Source of the DNA: Rhynchospora pubera
Lineage: Eukaryota; Streptophyta; Magnoliopsida; Poales; Cyperaceae
DNA length: 64,000 nt
Direction of reading: 5' to 3'
Assembly (NCBI GenBank): GCA_028095005.1
Contig: CM051462.1
Coordinates: 118,968,752-119,032,751, forward strand
Part shown: piece by piece, positions 1 through 11,600 of the stretch
How the letters are laid out: every line of letters begins with the position of its first letter
How positions within the stretch are numbered: the stretch's first letter is position 1
Notes under the pieces: model-generated
Told to the model about the DNA's origin: nothing
Database searches by the model: none
Seen by the model: only the letters and a program-made list of their open reading frames with translations
Position numbers and translations under genes: made by a program

Positions 1-970
1 ACAGATTCTGAGTATATTTGAGCATTTCAAACGATTTTGTATTCATTTTAAGTTATTTGATCATAATAATCTATATTTATGCTCTTTATATATTTTAAAA
101 TATATTTATAAACTCACTAATTCAAAATGATTGGATTATACATTGTAATTATTCACATAATTTGCAGATTTAATAGATTCTTAGTATATTTTAGCATTTC
201 AAGCGATTTTGCATTCATTTTAAGTCATTTGATCACAATAATCTATATTTAAGCTCTTTATGTGGTTTAGAATATATATTTATGAACTCACTTATTAAAA
301 ACGATTGGATTATATATTGAAATTACGCACATGATGTGTTACAGATTCTGAGTATATTTGAGTATTTCAATCGATTTTGTATTTATTTTAAGTCATTTTA
401 TCATAATAATCTATATTTAAGCTCTTTATATAGTCTAGAATATGTTTATGAACTCACTCTTTCAAAACGATTGGATTATGCATTTTAATTATGCACATGA
501 TGTGCATATTTTACAGATTCTTAGTATATTTGAACATTTCAAACAATTTTGCATTTATTTTAAGTTATTTGATCACAATAATCTATATTTAAGATTTTTA
601 TATAGTCTAGAATATGTTTATGATTATTCAAAACGATTGGATTATACATTGTAATTATTCACATTATGTGCAGATTTTACAGATTATTAGTATATTTGAG
701 CATTTTAAGCGTTTATGCATTCATTTTAAGTCATTTGATCACAGTAATCTATATTATGCTCTTGATATAGTTTAGAATATGTTTATGGAGTCACTTATTC
801 AAAACGATTGGATTATACATTGGAATTATTCACATAATGTGTAGATTTTATAGATTCTGAGTATATTTGAGCATTTCAAGCGATTTTATATTCATTTTAA
901 GTAATTTGATCACAATAATCTATATTTATGTTGGTTATATAGTCTAAAATATGTTTATGATCTTATTTAA
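1..970. repeat. Satellite-like tandem array, ~170 bp period
   Basis: About six head-to-tail units. A unit start resembling ACAGATTCTGAGTATATTTG recurs near 1, 173, 341, 513, 679 and 850, so the spacings are 172, 168, 172, 166 and 171 bp. Each unit also carries a GATTGGATTATACATT block and a TCATTTGATCACAATAATC block. The array is AT-rich, has no credible coding frame, and is open at the left edge of the window. A period near 170 bp is typical of plant satellite DNA, but from one edge I cannot tell a short dispersed array from the border of a large block. Confidence 0.9.
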
Positions 971-3053
971 AACATGATGATATTGATATTTTAGTTAGAT
1001 ATTCATATTATTTTTGACATATATAAAAAATAATATAATAGAACTCAAATTTTAAATTATGTAAAAAAATATTGTATCGAGCGAAGCTCGATGTCCAACC
1101 CTAGTATTAATTATTTCATGTTGAAAGGAAATAGATATGTTAAAGAATAACGAAGGAAAATATTTTTTTTTTTTGAGAAAAAAAAACAAATTTGGTATGC
1201 TAAGAAAAGGCGTTCCTAATGGTTTTGAATATCTGCACATGAAATGTGCATGCATAGTAATGATGAAAAACGCGTGATGAACTGATGATAATCATACTAT
1301 AAGCATTGTTGGAATAGAAATTTTATACAGGCATGTAGTTACAGAACATGTATTATATAAAAACAGTTAATAGCGTATAAATTTATTTTGAGATTTTTGA
1401 GAAAATTAACTGAGTATAGATTTATTTTGCTGATGCTTTAATATAATTGTTTATAATTTGATTTGTTTTTTTATCCATATGTAGATAATTAAGTTTGTAA
1501 TTTGTTATTTGTTAATTATTAGATAATTATATAAGTATGAACTATACATTTTTTTGTGTGGTGATGTATTTATATCTCAATTAAAATTTTAATAATTGAC
1601 TAATTTTAGACATTCAAATTACAAATACATTTTATTCAATTACCAGAATAATGATAACTTCCCTTCATTGCATTTGGGAATTTATTCTTGAAAATTTCAA
1701 AGGGTTGCATATGATTAATATTCATCGGTTGATAGTTGACAAGAAAGAAGACGTGTGTGCAGAAAGATAAATAGTGAAGAAGTTGTAATTTGACAAATTA
1801 TAAGAAAATGAAATTTGACTAAAGTTGTATATCAATATTATCAATGTGGACATTTGAGATATTTGTTGTAAGTTGTTTGAAGTTGTAATATCTATTTTTA
1901 ATTTGTTAGATTTTACAGTTGAAACAGGTCTTTCTACGTAAACATGTCCGTTTTTATAAAGTGAGATTTTAGTTACAATAATATTTTGATCTATGTGCAA
2001 AGTAATCGTAAGTTGAATTTAATTAATGATCTATTTTATTACCTTAATATATAAAGATAGTAACTTTCTAAAATCTCATTATAGTTTTAGTATTTTTTTA
2101 ATAATTGGCTTGTTAGTGTATGACATAGCATTAAATATACAAAGTATAAATAGTCATAAATATAAGTGTCTAAAGTTTTTTGATAGCATATTATAATTTT
2201 AAATAAATTTAGTACTAAGTGTTATATTACATGGTTAAGAGCAAAGTCATTGTAAAATTTAAATTTAACTAAAGGATACTATACGAAAAAATTCGGAATT
2301 TTTTTTCTGTCATCCTTCATGGTTAGCATGCATTCATGCAATTTCATCCAAATTAGAATTAATGTGCTGTTTTGTCATTTTTTTGCTTGTTGAAATCTTA
2401 TTTTTATCCTATCAAAACCAAGGTTATCTCCCTATGTTAGCATATCTTATCCTATGATATACTAACCAATCCAAACAAGCCATTAATGTTGGCACATTCA
2501 ATTCTTATGTCTATTCTAACAATTCCAAGATTATGTCACCATATCTTAGCATATCTAATCCTATAATACCGAACAATCCAAAAAATTCATTAATGTTATC
2601 ATCAAATTCATATCTTAATATATTGTATCAGTATATTGGTTTTTATTTTTCAGACTCTAATTGGTTTTTCATTCAGCATCTGAAAGTTTAGGAAATCTTA
2701 TTTTTATGTAAATCCATGAAAGATCGTAACATCTTATTTAGATAAACTAATTATTGTTTGATTTGATATTATTTAATAAAAGAATAGAATTGATAGAGGT
2801 TACAATGCTAAATTCTACTAATTTTGAAAGTTCTTATGTTTTTTGTTTAATTTTTTTTTAAATGTTTCTCTACGAATTATATTTTGAAGTATAATGGATG
2901 GGGAAAAAATCAACCAAATAAAAGAACGAAAAATACGTAAACTCTCTTCTCATCTGCGTATTTAATTACTTCAGCAGTAACTGAATCATTTGCTCTTATA
3001 AGAAATAAATTGTCATTAATGAGTTGGATCATTTTTTACCTCACAAACATTTC
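971..3053. other. AT-rich intergenic DNA
   Basis: No convincing gene. The reading frames here are short and biased by AT content. Around 2420-2600 two diverged tandem units share the text GCATATCTTATCCTATGATA / GCATATCTAATCCTATAATA followed by a CATTAATGTT block, probably a small local duplication. The right end is the upstream region of the sulfotransferase. Confidence 0.6.
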
Positions 3054-3061
3054 TATAAATA
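3054..3061 (+). promoter_or_regulatory. TATA box of the sulfotransferase gene
   Basis: CTATAAATA is a near-perfect plant TATA box 84 bp upstream of the ATG at 3145. Transcription would start about 25-35 bp downstream, near 3085-3095. An in-frame ATG at 3019 lies upstream of this box, so it is probably not in the mRNA. Confidence 0.7.
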
Positions 3062-3144
3062 CTAATTTTTTTGGAACCAACCAGACATCCCTTGATAGCT
3101 TATTCCAATATACCTCCTTAATCATCTCGCTCCTCTCTCTGTCA

Positions 3145-4203
3145 ATGGCCACACCTAACTCAAACGATGATGGCCCTATCCCTTTTCAAATCACACTCGA
3201 AACCAACAGTAATTTGAGCCAAAGCGCACCTCAAAAGTATGACGACTTCATGGCCTCCCTCCCTCTTACAACATTGGACCACCGCCGCATTCGACTGTAC
3301 CAAGGCTTTTGGATACCAGAAGACTATCTCCGAGGTGTCTTGACCATACAAGAACACTTTACATCCCGACCAAATGACCTTTTCGTCGCAAGTTATCCTA
3401 AATCCGGTACGACATGGCTCAAAGCTTTAATTTTCGCCACAATGACGCGAAAGAAATACCCTTTGGATCAGAACCCTCTCCTTGTCTATAATCCTCACCA
3501 ATGTATTGTCTATATTGACAAGCATTGTTCCCTTGGACGAAGCAGGATTGTAGAAGCTATTCCCTCGCCGAGAGTACTTAGCACTCACATTCCTTACTCT
3601 ATCTTACCTGATTCAATCACCGGCTCCGACTGTCGTATGATTTATGTTTGGAGGGATCCAAAAGATGTCATAGTTTCACTGTGGCATTTTGCTCAGAAAG
3701 TTTACGAGGGAACTCCCAATTTACCTTCTTTTTCCGAGTCATTCGAACTATTTTGCGAAGGAAAATCTTATTTTGGTCCGATATGGAACCATATCATTGA
3801 GTATTGGCAAGAGAGCAAAAAGAAACCTGAAAAAGTGTTGTTCTTAAAGTACGAGGACATGTTGGAAGAGCCCATAAAATATGCTCGGATTCTCGCAAAA
3901 TTTATCGGGTGTCCTTACTCAGAAGCCGAAGAAAAGCAAGGTGTGATCGAACAAGTCGTAGGCTTGTGCAGTTTTGAGAAACTCAAGGACTTGGAAGTGA
4001 ACAAACGTGGCAGTGGAACGATTCTCGACGGGAATTTTTCATTTGCTGCATTTTTCAGAAAGGGCATGGTAGGAGATTGGAGAAACCATATGACCAGTGA
4101 AATGGCTCAGAGGCTAGATGGAATAGTTGCAGAGAAGTTCAAGGAAGCAGGGTTGGAGATGATCAACATGAAATCTGAAACAACATTAGGTTGTTCCGAT
4201 TGA
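3145..4203 (+). CDS. Cytosolic sulfotransferase (SOT family)
   Basis: This gene encodes a PAPS-dependent sulfotransferase, which moves a sulfonate group from 3'-phosphoadenosine 5'-phosphosulfate to a hydroxyl group of a small acceptor such as a flavonoid, hormone or desulfoglucosinolate. The protein is 352 aa from the ATG at 3145, the usual plant SOT length, and has no intron, as is common in the family. The 5'-phosphosulfate loop YPKSGTTW is at residues 84-91 (Lys86). The likely catalytic His148 lies in STHIPYS. The 3'-phosphate site spans YVWRDPKD onward (167-182), and the C-terminal GxxGxxK-type region RKGMVGDWRNH is at 305-315. No signal peptide is seen from this start. The frame stays open upstream to an ATG at 3019, but a TATA box at 3054 lies within that extension, so I prefer 3145. 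All core motifs are present and the gene looks intact. The substrate cannot be predicted from sequence alone. Confidence 0.95.
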   Translation: MATPNSNDDGPIPFQITLETNSNLSQSAPQKYDDFMASLPLTTLDHRRIRLYQGFWIPEDYLRGVLTIQEHFTSRPNDLFVASYPKSGTTWLKALIFATMTRKKYPLDQNPLLVYNPHQCIVYIDKHCSLGRSRIVEAIPSPRVLSTHIPYSILPDSITGSDCRMIYVWRDPKDVIVSLWHFAQKVYEGTPNLPSFSESFELFCEGKSYFGPIWNHIIEYWQESKKKPEKVLFLKYEDMLEEPIKYARILAKFIGCPYSEAEEKQGVIEQVVGLCSFEKLKDLEVNKRGSGTILDGNFSFAAFFRKGMVGDWRNHMTSEMAQRLDGIVAEKFKEAGLEMINMKSETTLGCSD

Positions 4204-4485
4204 TATGTGATTTGTGATGAGTAACTCGGTTTTTATTTTTATCATTGTTTTCCTTCTAATATTCTTTTCTTATAAGATATTGATGTAGTAAGTTTATATT
4301 CTATTTTCTGGAGTTCGAAAAATGGAAAGATAGGTATAGCCGTATGGGTATGGAGTTTATATATCCTGTACATTACATGTGGATCTACATATGCTGGACT
4401 TGCATATTCATTTGGGCCGAGATTTGATTAAGCAATTACCGTGCATATCAAAGGAAATTGATTAATGCTTTTATGGAAATTGATT
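4204..4485. other. 3' flank of the sulfotransferase
   Basis: AT-rich DNA holding the likely 3' UTR. No other gene is seen. Confidence 0.5.
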
Positions 4486-4762
4486 ACTGCCATCTGCAGT
4501 TTTGCCATCCCTGCCATCGCTAAATATAAAGTGAACATATACAGAAAACAAAGTGAACATATAGGCGATCTAAGTGAACACATACAAACAAATAAGTTCA
4601 ATGAAAATTAGTTGAATATGTATATAAACTTCTGAACAAGTGATGACAACACTTATTTGTTTGTAAATGTTCACTTAGATCGTCTATATGTTCACCTTAT
4701 TTGTTGTATATGTTCACTTTGTATTTAGCGATGGCTAGGATGGTATATTTGCCGATGGCACT
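4486..4762. repeat. Foldback (MITE-like) element
   Basis: The arms at about 4487-4610 and 4648-4762 are near-perfect inverted copies with a short loop. The outer part of each arm reads GCCATCGCTAAATA.AAAGTGAACATATAC, followed by a second GTGAACATATA block and CGATCTAAGTGAACA. No transposase is present. The target duplication is not clear. A transcript of either strand would form a hairpin of more than 100 bp. Confidence 0.8.
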
Positions 4763-4789
4763 TATAATTCTTGTGCTTTTATTATCGTT

Positions 4790-4990
4790 TGAACAAATTG
4801 AACACATAAAATAGACAATGTGAACATATAAATGATCAAAATATACACATACAAAAAAATAAATTAAATATGCATATAAAATTCTGAACAAAGATGACAA
4901 ACTTATTTTTTGTATATGTTCACTTTGATTAGCTTTATGTTCATCTTATTTATTTTATGTGTTCATTTTATTCAAATGATGACAAACGAT
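4790..4990. repeat. Second, diverged foldback copy
   Basis: This block is built from the same GTGAACATATA / TATGTTCACTTT modules as its neighbour, again as an imperfect palindrome (TTTGAACAAATTGAACACATAAAATA against TTTTATGTGTTCATTTTATTCAAAT). It is more decayed than the 4486-4762 copy. Confidence 0.65.
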
Positions 4991-5674
4991 GATAAAACTG
5001 CACATAACATTTATCATTTCTCCATATCAAATTCCAAAAGAAAAAAAAAAGTAAAAGTTTTTCCGGCTTTCCAGTTGAAAAAAAAATTCATATCGGCAAA
5101 TTCAGATTTAATTCAAGATCATATTATTATATTATCTATTAGAAATAATATATCTGAACGATAAAAACTGCGTAGGTTTTTTCTGAATGACTATATAGAC
5201 AACAATATTCGTATTAGTAATGCTAACAATTTTCTTTCTATTAAAAGTGAAGAACTTGTAAATTTATATCCATAGATAATATTCAGGCATCCAGCAATTG
5301 ATTTAATCCATCAATGGCTAAGATTGTACAGAGTAAATGATTATTTACATTTTCGCTTAACTATTTTAGTCCTCGGATATGTGCTCAACGTTTTTATAAA
5401 CAGTAGGGACAGAGATTCACCATTGGTAAACAAAAGAAAGGGGCAATATTCATATGTGCTCATGTTTTAGTAGAATGCATTTGCAACGTTTATAAACAAA
5501 AATTATTATAATCGCATCTCTGTGTTGCATAAACTTTGCAAATAATTTTTGAAACTATGAATGGGAAAATGGAAAGAGAAGAGTCACCTCCGCGCCAAAA
5601 TGTTTTGTTAGGGTTCACATTTTGCACATAATCAATCAATACTCGAAAGAGGAGTAATCCATCGAAGCTCTGAA
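4991..5674. other. Upstream region of the helicase gene
   Basis: AT-rich spacer between the foldback repeats and the helicase ATG. I see no separate gene. The last 60-100 bp, from about 5580, are richer in G+C and probably hold the 5' UTR. Confidence 0.5.
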
Positions 5675-8600
5675 ATGGAGAAAGTGGTCCAAATCCGAAC
5701 CCTAGATGGCCAGTCGATCACTATCAAAGCACCTCCCGACCGCTTGATTCGTGACCTCAAGCTTCTTCTAGTGGAGTCGTTTCTTCCCGCCAAAAATTGC
5801 CCCAATTTCCACCTCTTTTTCAAGGTTCGCTTACTGAAGTATTTCAGTCTTCTTTGTACTTCCTCTCATCAAATATTAGCTCACTGTATTGGGTTTTATC
5901 ATAAATTTGTGAATTTTGGTTGAATTTTTTATACAGGGCTCTAAATTAAGCTTGGAAGCTCAGATTGGCTCAATCGATGACAATGAGTTCCTAGTATTTG
6001 TCCCTTTCACAAAGAAAAGACAACGAACTCAACCAATCTCGACCACATCCAATCGAAGTGCCGCATCATCAGAACCTGCTGAGCTGTCGCATGCATCCGC
6101 ATCAACCTGGCAAGATATAATGAGCAACCTCTCGTCTCTATCTGACATCCCTCAATCAGAAACAAATATGAAAAATCTTTCTTCAGATGTGCCTTTGAAC
6201 AAGAGATCTAAGGCGTCTTCGGGTAACGAGGATGTGATTAAGGAAATTTTGAGTACCAATTTAGAAGATACTTTTGACAAGAAATTTGGCGGTGCAGTGC
6301 AACAAGTGCTCGATTCAGTATCTTGTTTATCCAATGGTTATTCTGAAAGCTGTTTGCTGTTCAGTGAGTTTTTCAGGTTTTCTGGTGGTGATGCAAAATG
6401 TGCATGTTCACCATGGTTGAAGAGACTAGTAAAGGTCTTTACATTGTTTAATTTGTTTTATGGGGTGGTTCAAATGAAAAATAAATGTGCTATGGATTGG
6501 GGATATCTCGAAGGTGTTTTAAAGAAACATGCTATGTTTGGCATTGGGGAAGTGCTCATGTCAGATTTGGAGACGCTCTCCTATCTTTGTCCCAAGGTAA
6601 AGTGATATCACTTATTTGCTATAGGCTATCAGAACCTGCTTGTACAGGCAATAGAAATGGTACCCAGTTGCATTTGCACCAGTACTTAACGCATTCTGTT
6701 TAGGGTCTGTACATTGGTATTTTGTTGTCTGAACTAGGATGCATCATTTTATAGATTCAGTATTGTATAATGGAGTGCTATCAGATAATAACTGAACTTA
6801 TATCCTGTTAGTAATGTTTCTTTTTTCTGCTTGGCGTGATACATACCAGTATCTGATGGCACATAATTGCTAGGTAATCAAATATAAGTAGCCTTTCTTT
6901 GTACAGTAATGACAGATCTACCTCAGATGTGATAATTGAAAATATGGCTTACAAAATTACAAAAGAAATTCAAAGTAGCATTTATTCATTTCAAAGTATG
7001 ATTTTCTCATCTATTTGTAGATTTTTATCTTGGCTGCACAAGAGGATAAAGTTACCAACTCGAGCTGCTCCATTATTGTCAGAACTTCCTTGGATCATGA
7101 ACTTATATCAGAAACAAAAGGTAGTAGACTAGACTTTATACCGAGGTGCTTAATTTTATTTGGAATTCTTTTATGTGTGGAACTTTCTCTCACAATTAAC
7201 AGAAAGAAGAAGGCCAACTAGTGCATCTGTTATTAATGCAATTTCAAAAAGGTGGAATGTTTTTAGGGCAGATCTGTGGAGTTCTATAAAGTACTGCATG
7301 GTAATACTTGCACTGATGTCCGATTTCAACACCTGAACATCTTTCTTTTGGGGTTTCATGCTGACTTAAATTGACTTGGCTATCCAGAAGCAAAGACAAA
7401 GGACAAACATGCCACTAGAGATCTCTGTTGAAGAACTCATATCTATTAAGCAACAAACTAGCAGATCAAAATGCTGTAATACGAAAGGGGTGAAGATTAA
7501 TGGCCATAGGGTTGGTTGTCTTGTAAGTCTGCTTCTTAACTTCAAAATGCATATTGTTTCTTCCTAGAATAAGTTCCAAAAAAATCAATTTTGAACCTGC
7601 TAATATTCGGCAATATAATACTTTTAGGGGGAAAAGTGGTGGGTGTCTCCCACTTGGTTCAAAAAAAAAAAAAAAACTTTTAGGGGCTCTGTTGAGAATT
7701 TGACGTCTTAAATTGTCACTAGGGAATGGAGGCCCTGGAACCTGTTGAAATGATTGAGCATCTTAAGGAAGGATTGGGGAAACAAGGACAGGTCTCTCTC
7801 TCTCTCATACACACTCGTCTACATAACATGTACAAGCAGAGAATCATATTTTTTGCTTCTCTTTTCAGATTGCACATGTAAAAAAGTTTGAAGCAAAGGA
7901 GGGATTCTATGTGGAAATCCCAGAAAACATTTCCAAAGAAGTGAAAGAAGCCCTTGGGCAACTTAGTATAACTAGATTATACTACCATCAGGTAACTAAT
8001 CTTTTTTTTCTCCTTTTGTTAGTCATGAACACTGCTTGAACTCCATATTTATTGTTAAATAATGTACAGGCTGAAGCCATACAATTGGTTCTGTCCGGGA
8101 AGAGTGTAGTAGTGGCAACATCAACCTCTAGTGGGAAATCTCTTTGCTACAATATTCCTGTTGTAGAAACCCTTTCTAAAAGCTCAATGGCATGTGCTCT
8201 TTATGTCTTTCCTACCAAGGTTTTTGTTTTTTGTTCATTTATTCATTTATATGAATTTTCTTTTAAATATCAGATTGTATGGAAAGATTTTATAGAGGTA
8301 TTTCCCGTTAGCAATTTCCAAAGGAAGGCTGAGGCACTTTGAATAATTAATGCAGGCATTGTCTCAAGATCAGCTGAGAACTTTGTTAAAGTTGAAAGAG
8401 GCCCTGAATATTCCGGACTTAAATATTGGCATATATGATGGTGATACTCCCAAAGAAGATCGTGCTTGGATTAGAGATAATGCTCGAATTGTACGTACCA
8501 AACTGAACTCACATTAATTATGCATTTATTCATTTAATTTGTTTTATTTTTTCCATATGCACGTGTCTTATCTTTATTTTCTGCACAGATCATTACAAAT

Positions 8601-11600
8601 CCTGATATGTTGCATGTCTCGATCCTGCCTCATCATAGTCAATTCCAACACATTTTGTCAAATCTCAGGTGTATACTGCTATTCATATCATACATTGACA
8701 TATAGGCTAAATAGAAGCATTAGACTGCTTTCTTCTAAATGCTAAATATGTTGAACAAAAATTTGTTGGCTTCATATTAGTTAGCTTTCGATATCTTCTA
8801 CAGGTTTATTGTTATAGATGAAGCTCATATATACAAAGGAGCATTTGGTTGTCATACTTCTCTTGTCCTCAGGAGATTGAGACGTATCTGTTCTACTGGT
8901 ATGACAAATAGAGTTATAGCTTTCTCTCTCTCTCTCTCTTTTTTTTTTTCTCTTTTGCATGTGCGGCATTGGCATGACTTGGCAGGGTTTTTTTCCCTCT
9001 TTGGGGGGGGGGGGGGGGGGGGGGGTTGAACTAGCAACTGAAACCCTATTAATTGCACCTTTGAGGATTCACCATAATTGCTAAAGTCTATTTGATATTG
9101 TGGTCTTTTTTCTTTCTTGAAAAACGATAGATACATAACCTACCCGTTTCATTCATCATAAAATGAAACAAAACAATTGTCTCACAGATTATATGAGAAA
9201 CTACACTACCCTTATCTAAATTAAACCTCTGGAGTATGGTCTCAACTATAAATGGCATCCTCAAAAAGGTCTCCATCCAAAGGTGGAACTCGTTCTTCAG
9301 CCATGCAATTTTTGCATCTTAGACCTTTTAATAAAACACAATTATGATCTTTTGCAAATTGCATCCAGCATTTACATTATTGGTGACTGAGATATGAGAC
9401 TTCCTGTGTCTGCAACTAATGCAGAAGCATCACATACCTTTTCGGGTTATTTTCAGAATAGCATGCAGCTTAACCTAAATCCAATGGAAAATAACAAATT
9501 CCCACCTAAAGTAGCATTTCCGCGTTATTAGTAACAAACAAAAATCTAGCGACACATTAGGTCCATGAGCAAGTTATGGAGTAGAATTTCCACTTTATTT
9601 TTATTTCCATTTTGCTCAATTTGGTAATCTCCCAGTAGTTTGGTGTTGGATGCAAATGAAAAAATTGTCGGCTAATAGTGCTAAGCACAATAATTGCTAT
9701 GCATCGTTTTTATGCAGTATAATTGGGGTTTAAACTTCAAAAACCCCTTAATTTTTTTTGTAACATTTAGTTTCTTTTCTTCAGTTTATGGCAGTAATCC
9801 TACTTTCATTTTTTGCACCGCTACCTCCGCGAACCCACGTGAGCATGCCATGGTACGCTGATCATGCAGATTTACCTGACCTTAATTTCATATTGTTAAA
9901 TGAAATTTTGTTAGGAGTTACAAATTCAAATTGCGGAATAATTTTCTTTTATTTCAGGAGTTGACTAACTTGGACAACCTGGAGTTGATTCAAAAAGACT
10001 GGAGCCCATGCAGTCCAAAGTACTTTTTGTTGTGGAACCCTCCATTGAGGTCCATTGGTGTAGGCACCAACACAATTTTCAATTACCAATGTAGGTTTAA
10101 AATAAATTATGCATTTAGGAATACCTTAGGTGTAACATTCCAACACTTCTATTTTTTAGGGTTCAATGAATCTTGGCAAGGATGAGAAAATAGTAAAGGC
10201 TGTACTAAACAGACGTACCAGGTGCATCTTTTTTTTCTCTCTCTCTCTAAATGGAAACTTCTCGACTCCTTTCCCAACCCAATTACTTTTGTATTGTTTA
10301 TTCAAAACTTCTTCTTTGGAGATCACTTATTAGAATGTAATAGCTTCTTTAATATTCAATTATTTGGCATATTGCTGCAGCCTGCAAGCCATGAATTAGG
10401 CTGTGAGCCTGAAAAGGTGAAGGTTTAGCCCATAAAGGAGAAACCCAAACCGGCTCAAACTGAATTAACTATTTGTTGTGAATTTTTAACTACTCAGTAC
10501 TCATACATAGACTGAAATTTGTTAATTACGGACTACTGGCATGAAATTCTAATGATTGGTTTCTTCTATTTCCTTTTGCAGCCCTATAATGGAGGTTTCC
10601 TATCTATTTGCAGAAATGGTACAACATGGTCTAAAGTGTATTGCCTTTTGTAAAACACGCAAGCTATGTGAGCTAGTTCTCTCTTACACGTGAGCTACTT
10701 TATAATCTCACTTTTGAAACGGAAGTACCAACTACATGTTAGTATATATTACAGAAATTGTTGCCAAGTGTCAAGAAATATGAGTTCAGGAGTTATTCAA
10801 AGTTGTATTAGTATTTTTCGTCTCTTTCTGTTGTTATATGCCAGTCTTGTGTCACATTCGTATTATAATCTCACTTTTGCAAATGCAAGAATGTACTACT
10901 TGTTGCATATATTGCAGAAATTGATACCTAGTGTCACGAGATATGAGTTCTTGAGTTTCATGTTGTATTGTTATTTTTCATTTCTTTGTCGTTTATCACA
11001 TTCCTACTATAATAGGCGTGATGTTTTAAAGGAGGCATCAAAGCACCTGGTTGATGCTATAGCTGTTTATCGTGCTGGCTATATTGCTGAGGTTAGTTTA
11101 ATATGTTTCTTTCTTACTTAAAATTGAGCTTGTTGGCTTAAGTATAAGAATACAACGTAAGTTGTGTGCCAGTATCTAGTTTCTCTTATCTGTCTTGATC
11201 TCTGAGTACTAAAGTGCTATTTGTCTGGGGTAATTATAAGCTTGATGACATGCAAGCAGGACAGAAGAAAGATTGAGTCAGATTTATTTGATGGTAAGCT
11301 GCGTGGTGTAGCTGCAACTAGTGCTCTTGAGCTAGGCATTGATGTGGGCCATATTGATGCAACCTTACATCTGGGCTTTCCTGGTACTGTTGCCAGGTAT
11401 GTTCTAAATTTGAATGACTCTACTATTTGGTTTGGTGATGTATCAGTCTGGTACTGGTTTCAGACTATAGCTATGCTCTAGTTATAAATTGCTGCAAACT
11501 TGATTATGTAAATATTATTACAAACATAAGGAAGTTCTACGTTACCAGGAGTTTGGTTATTGGTATGGGAACAATATGTAAGTATGAATGAAATCCCTTT

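Noticed and set aside
1..970. CRISPR-like regular repeats
   Set aside because: Units are contiguous 170 bp satellites without spacers, and the DNA is a plant nuclear genome.
3010..3144. Upstream N-terminal extension of the sulfotransferase
   Set aside because: A canonical TATA box at 3054 lies inside it, and the protein already has family length from 3145.
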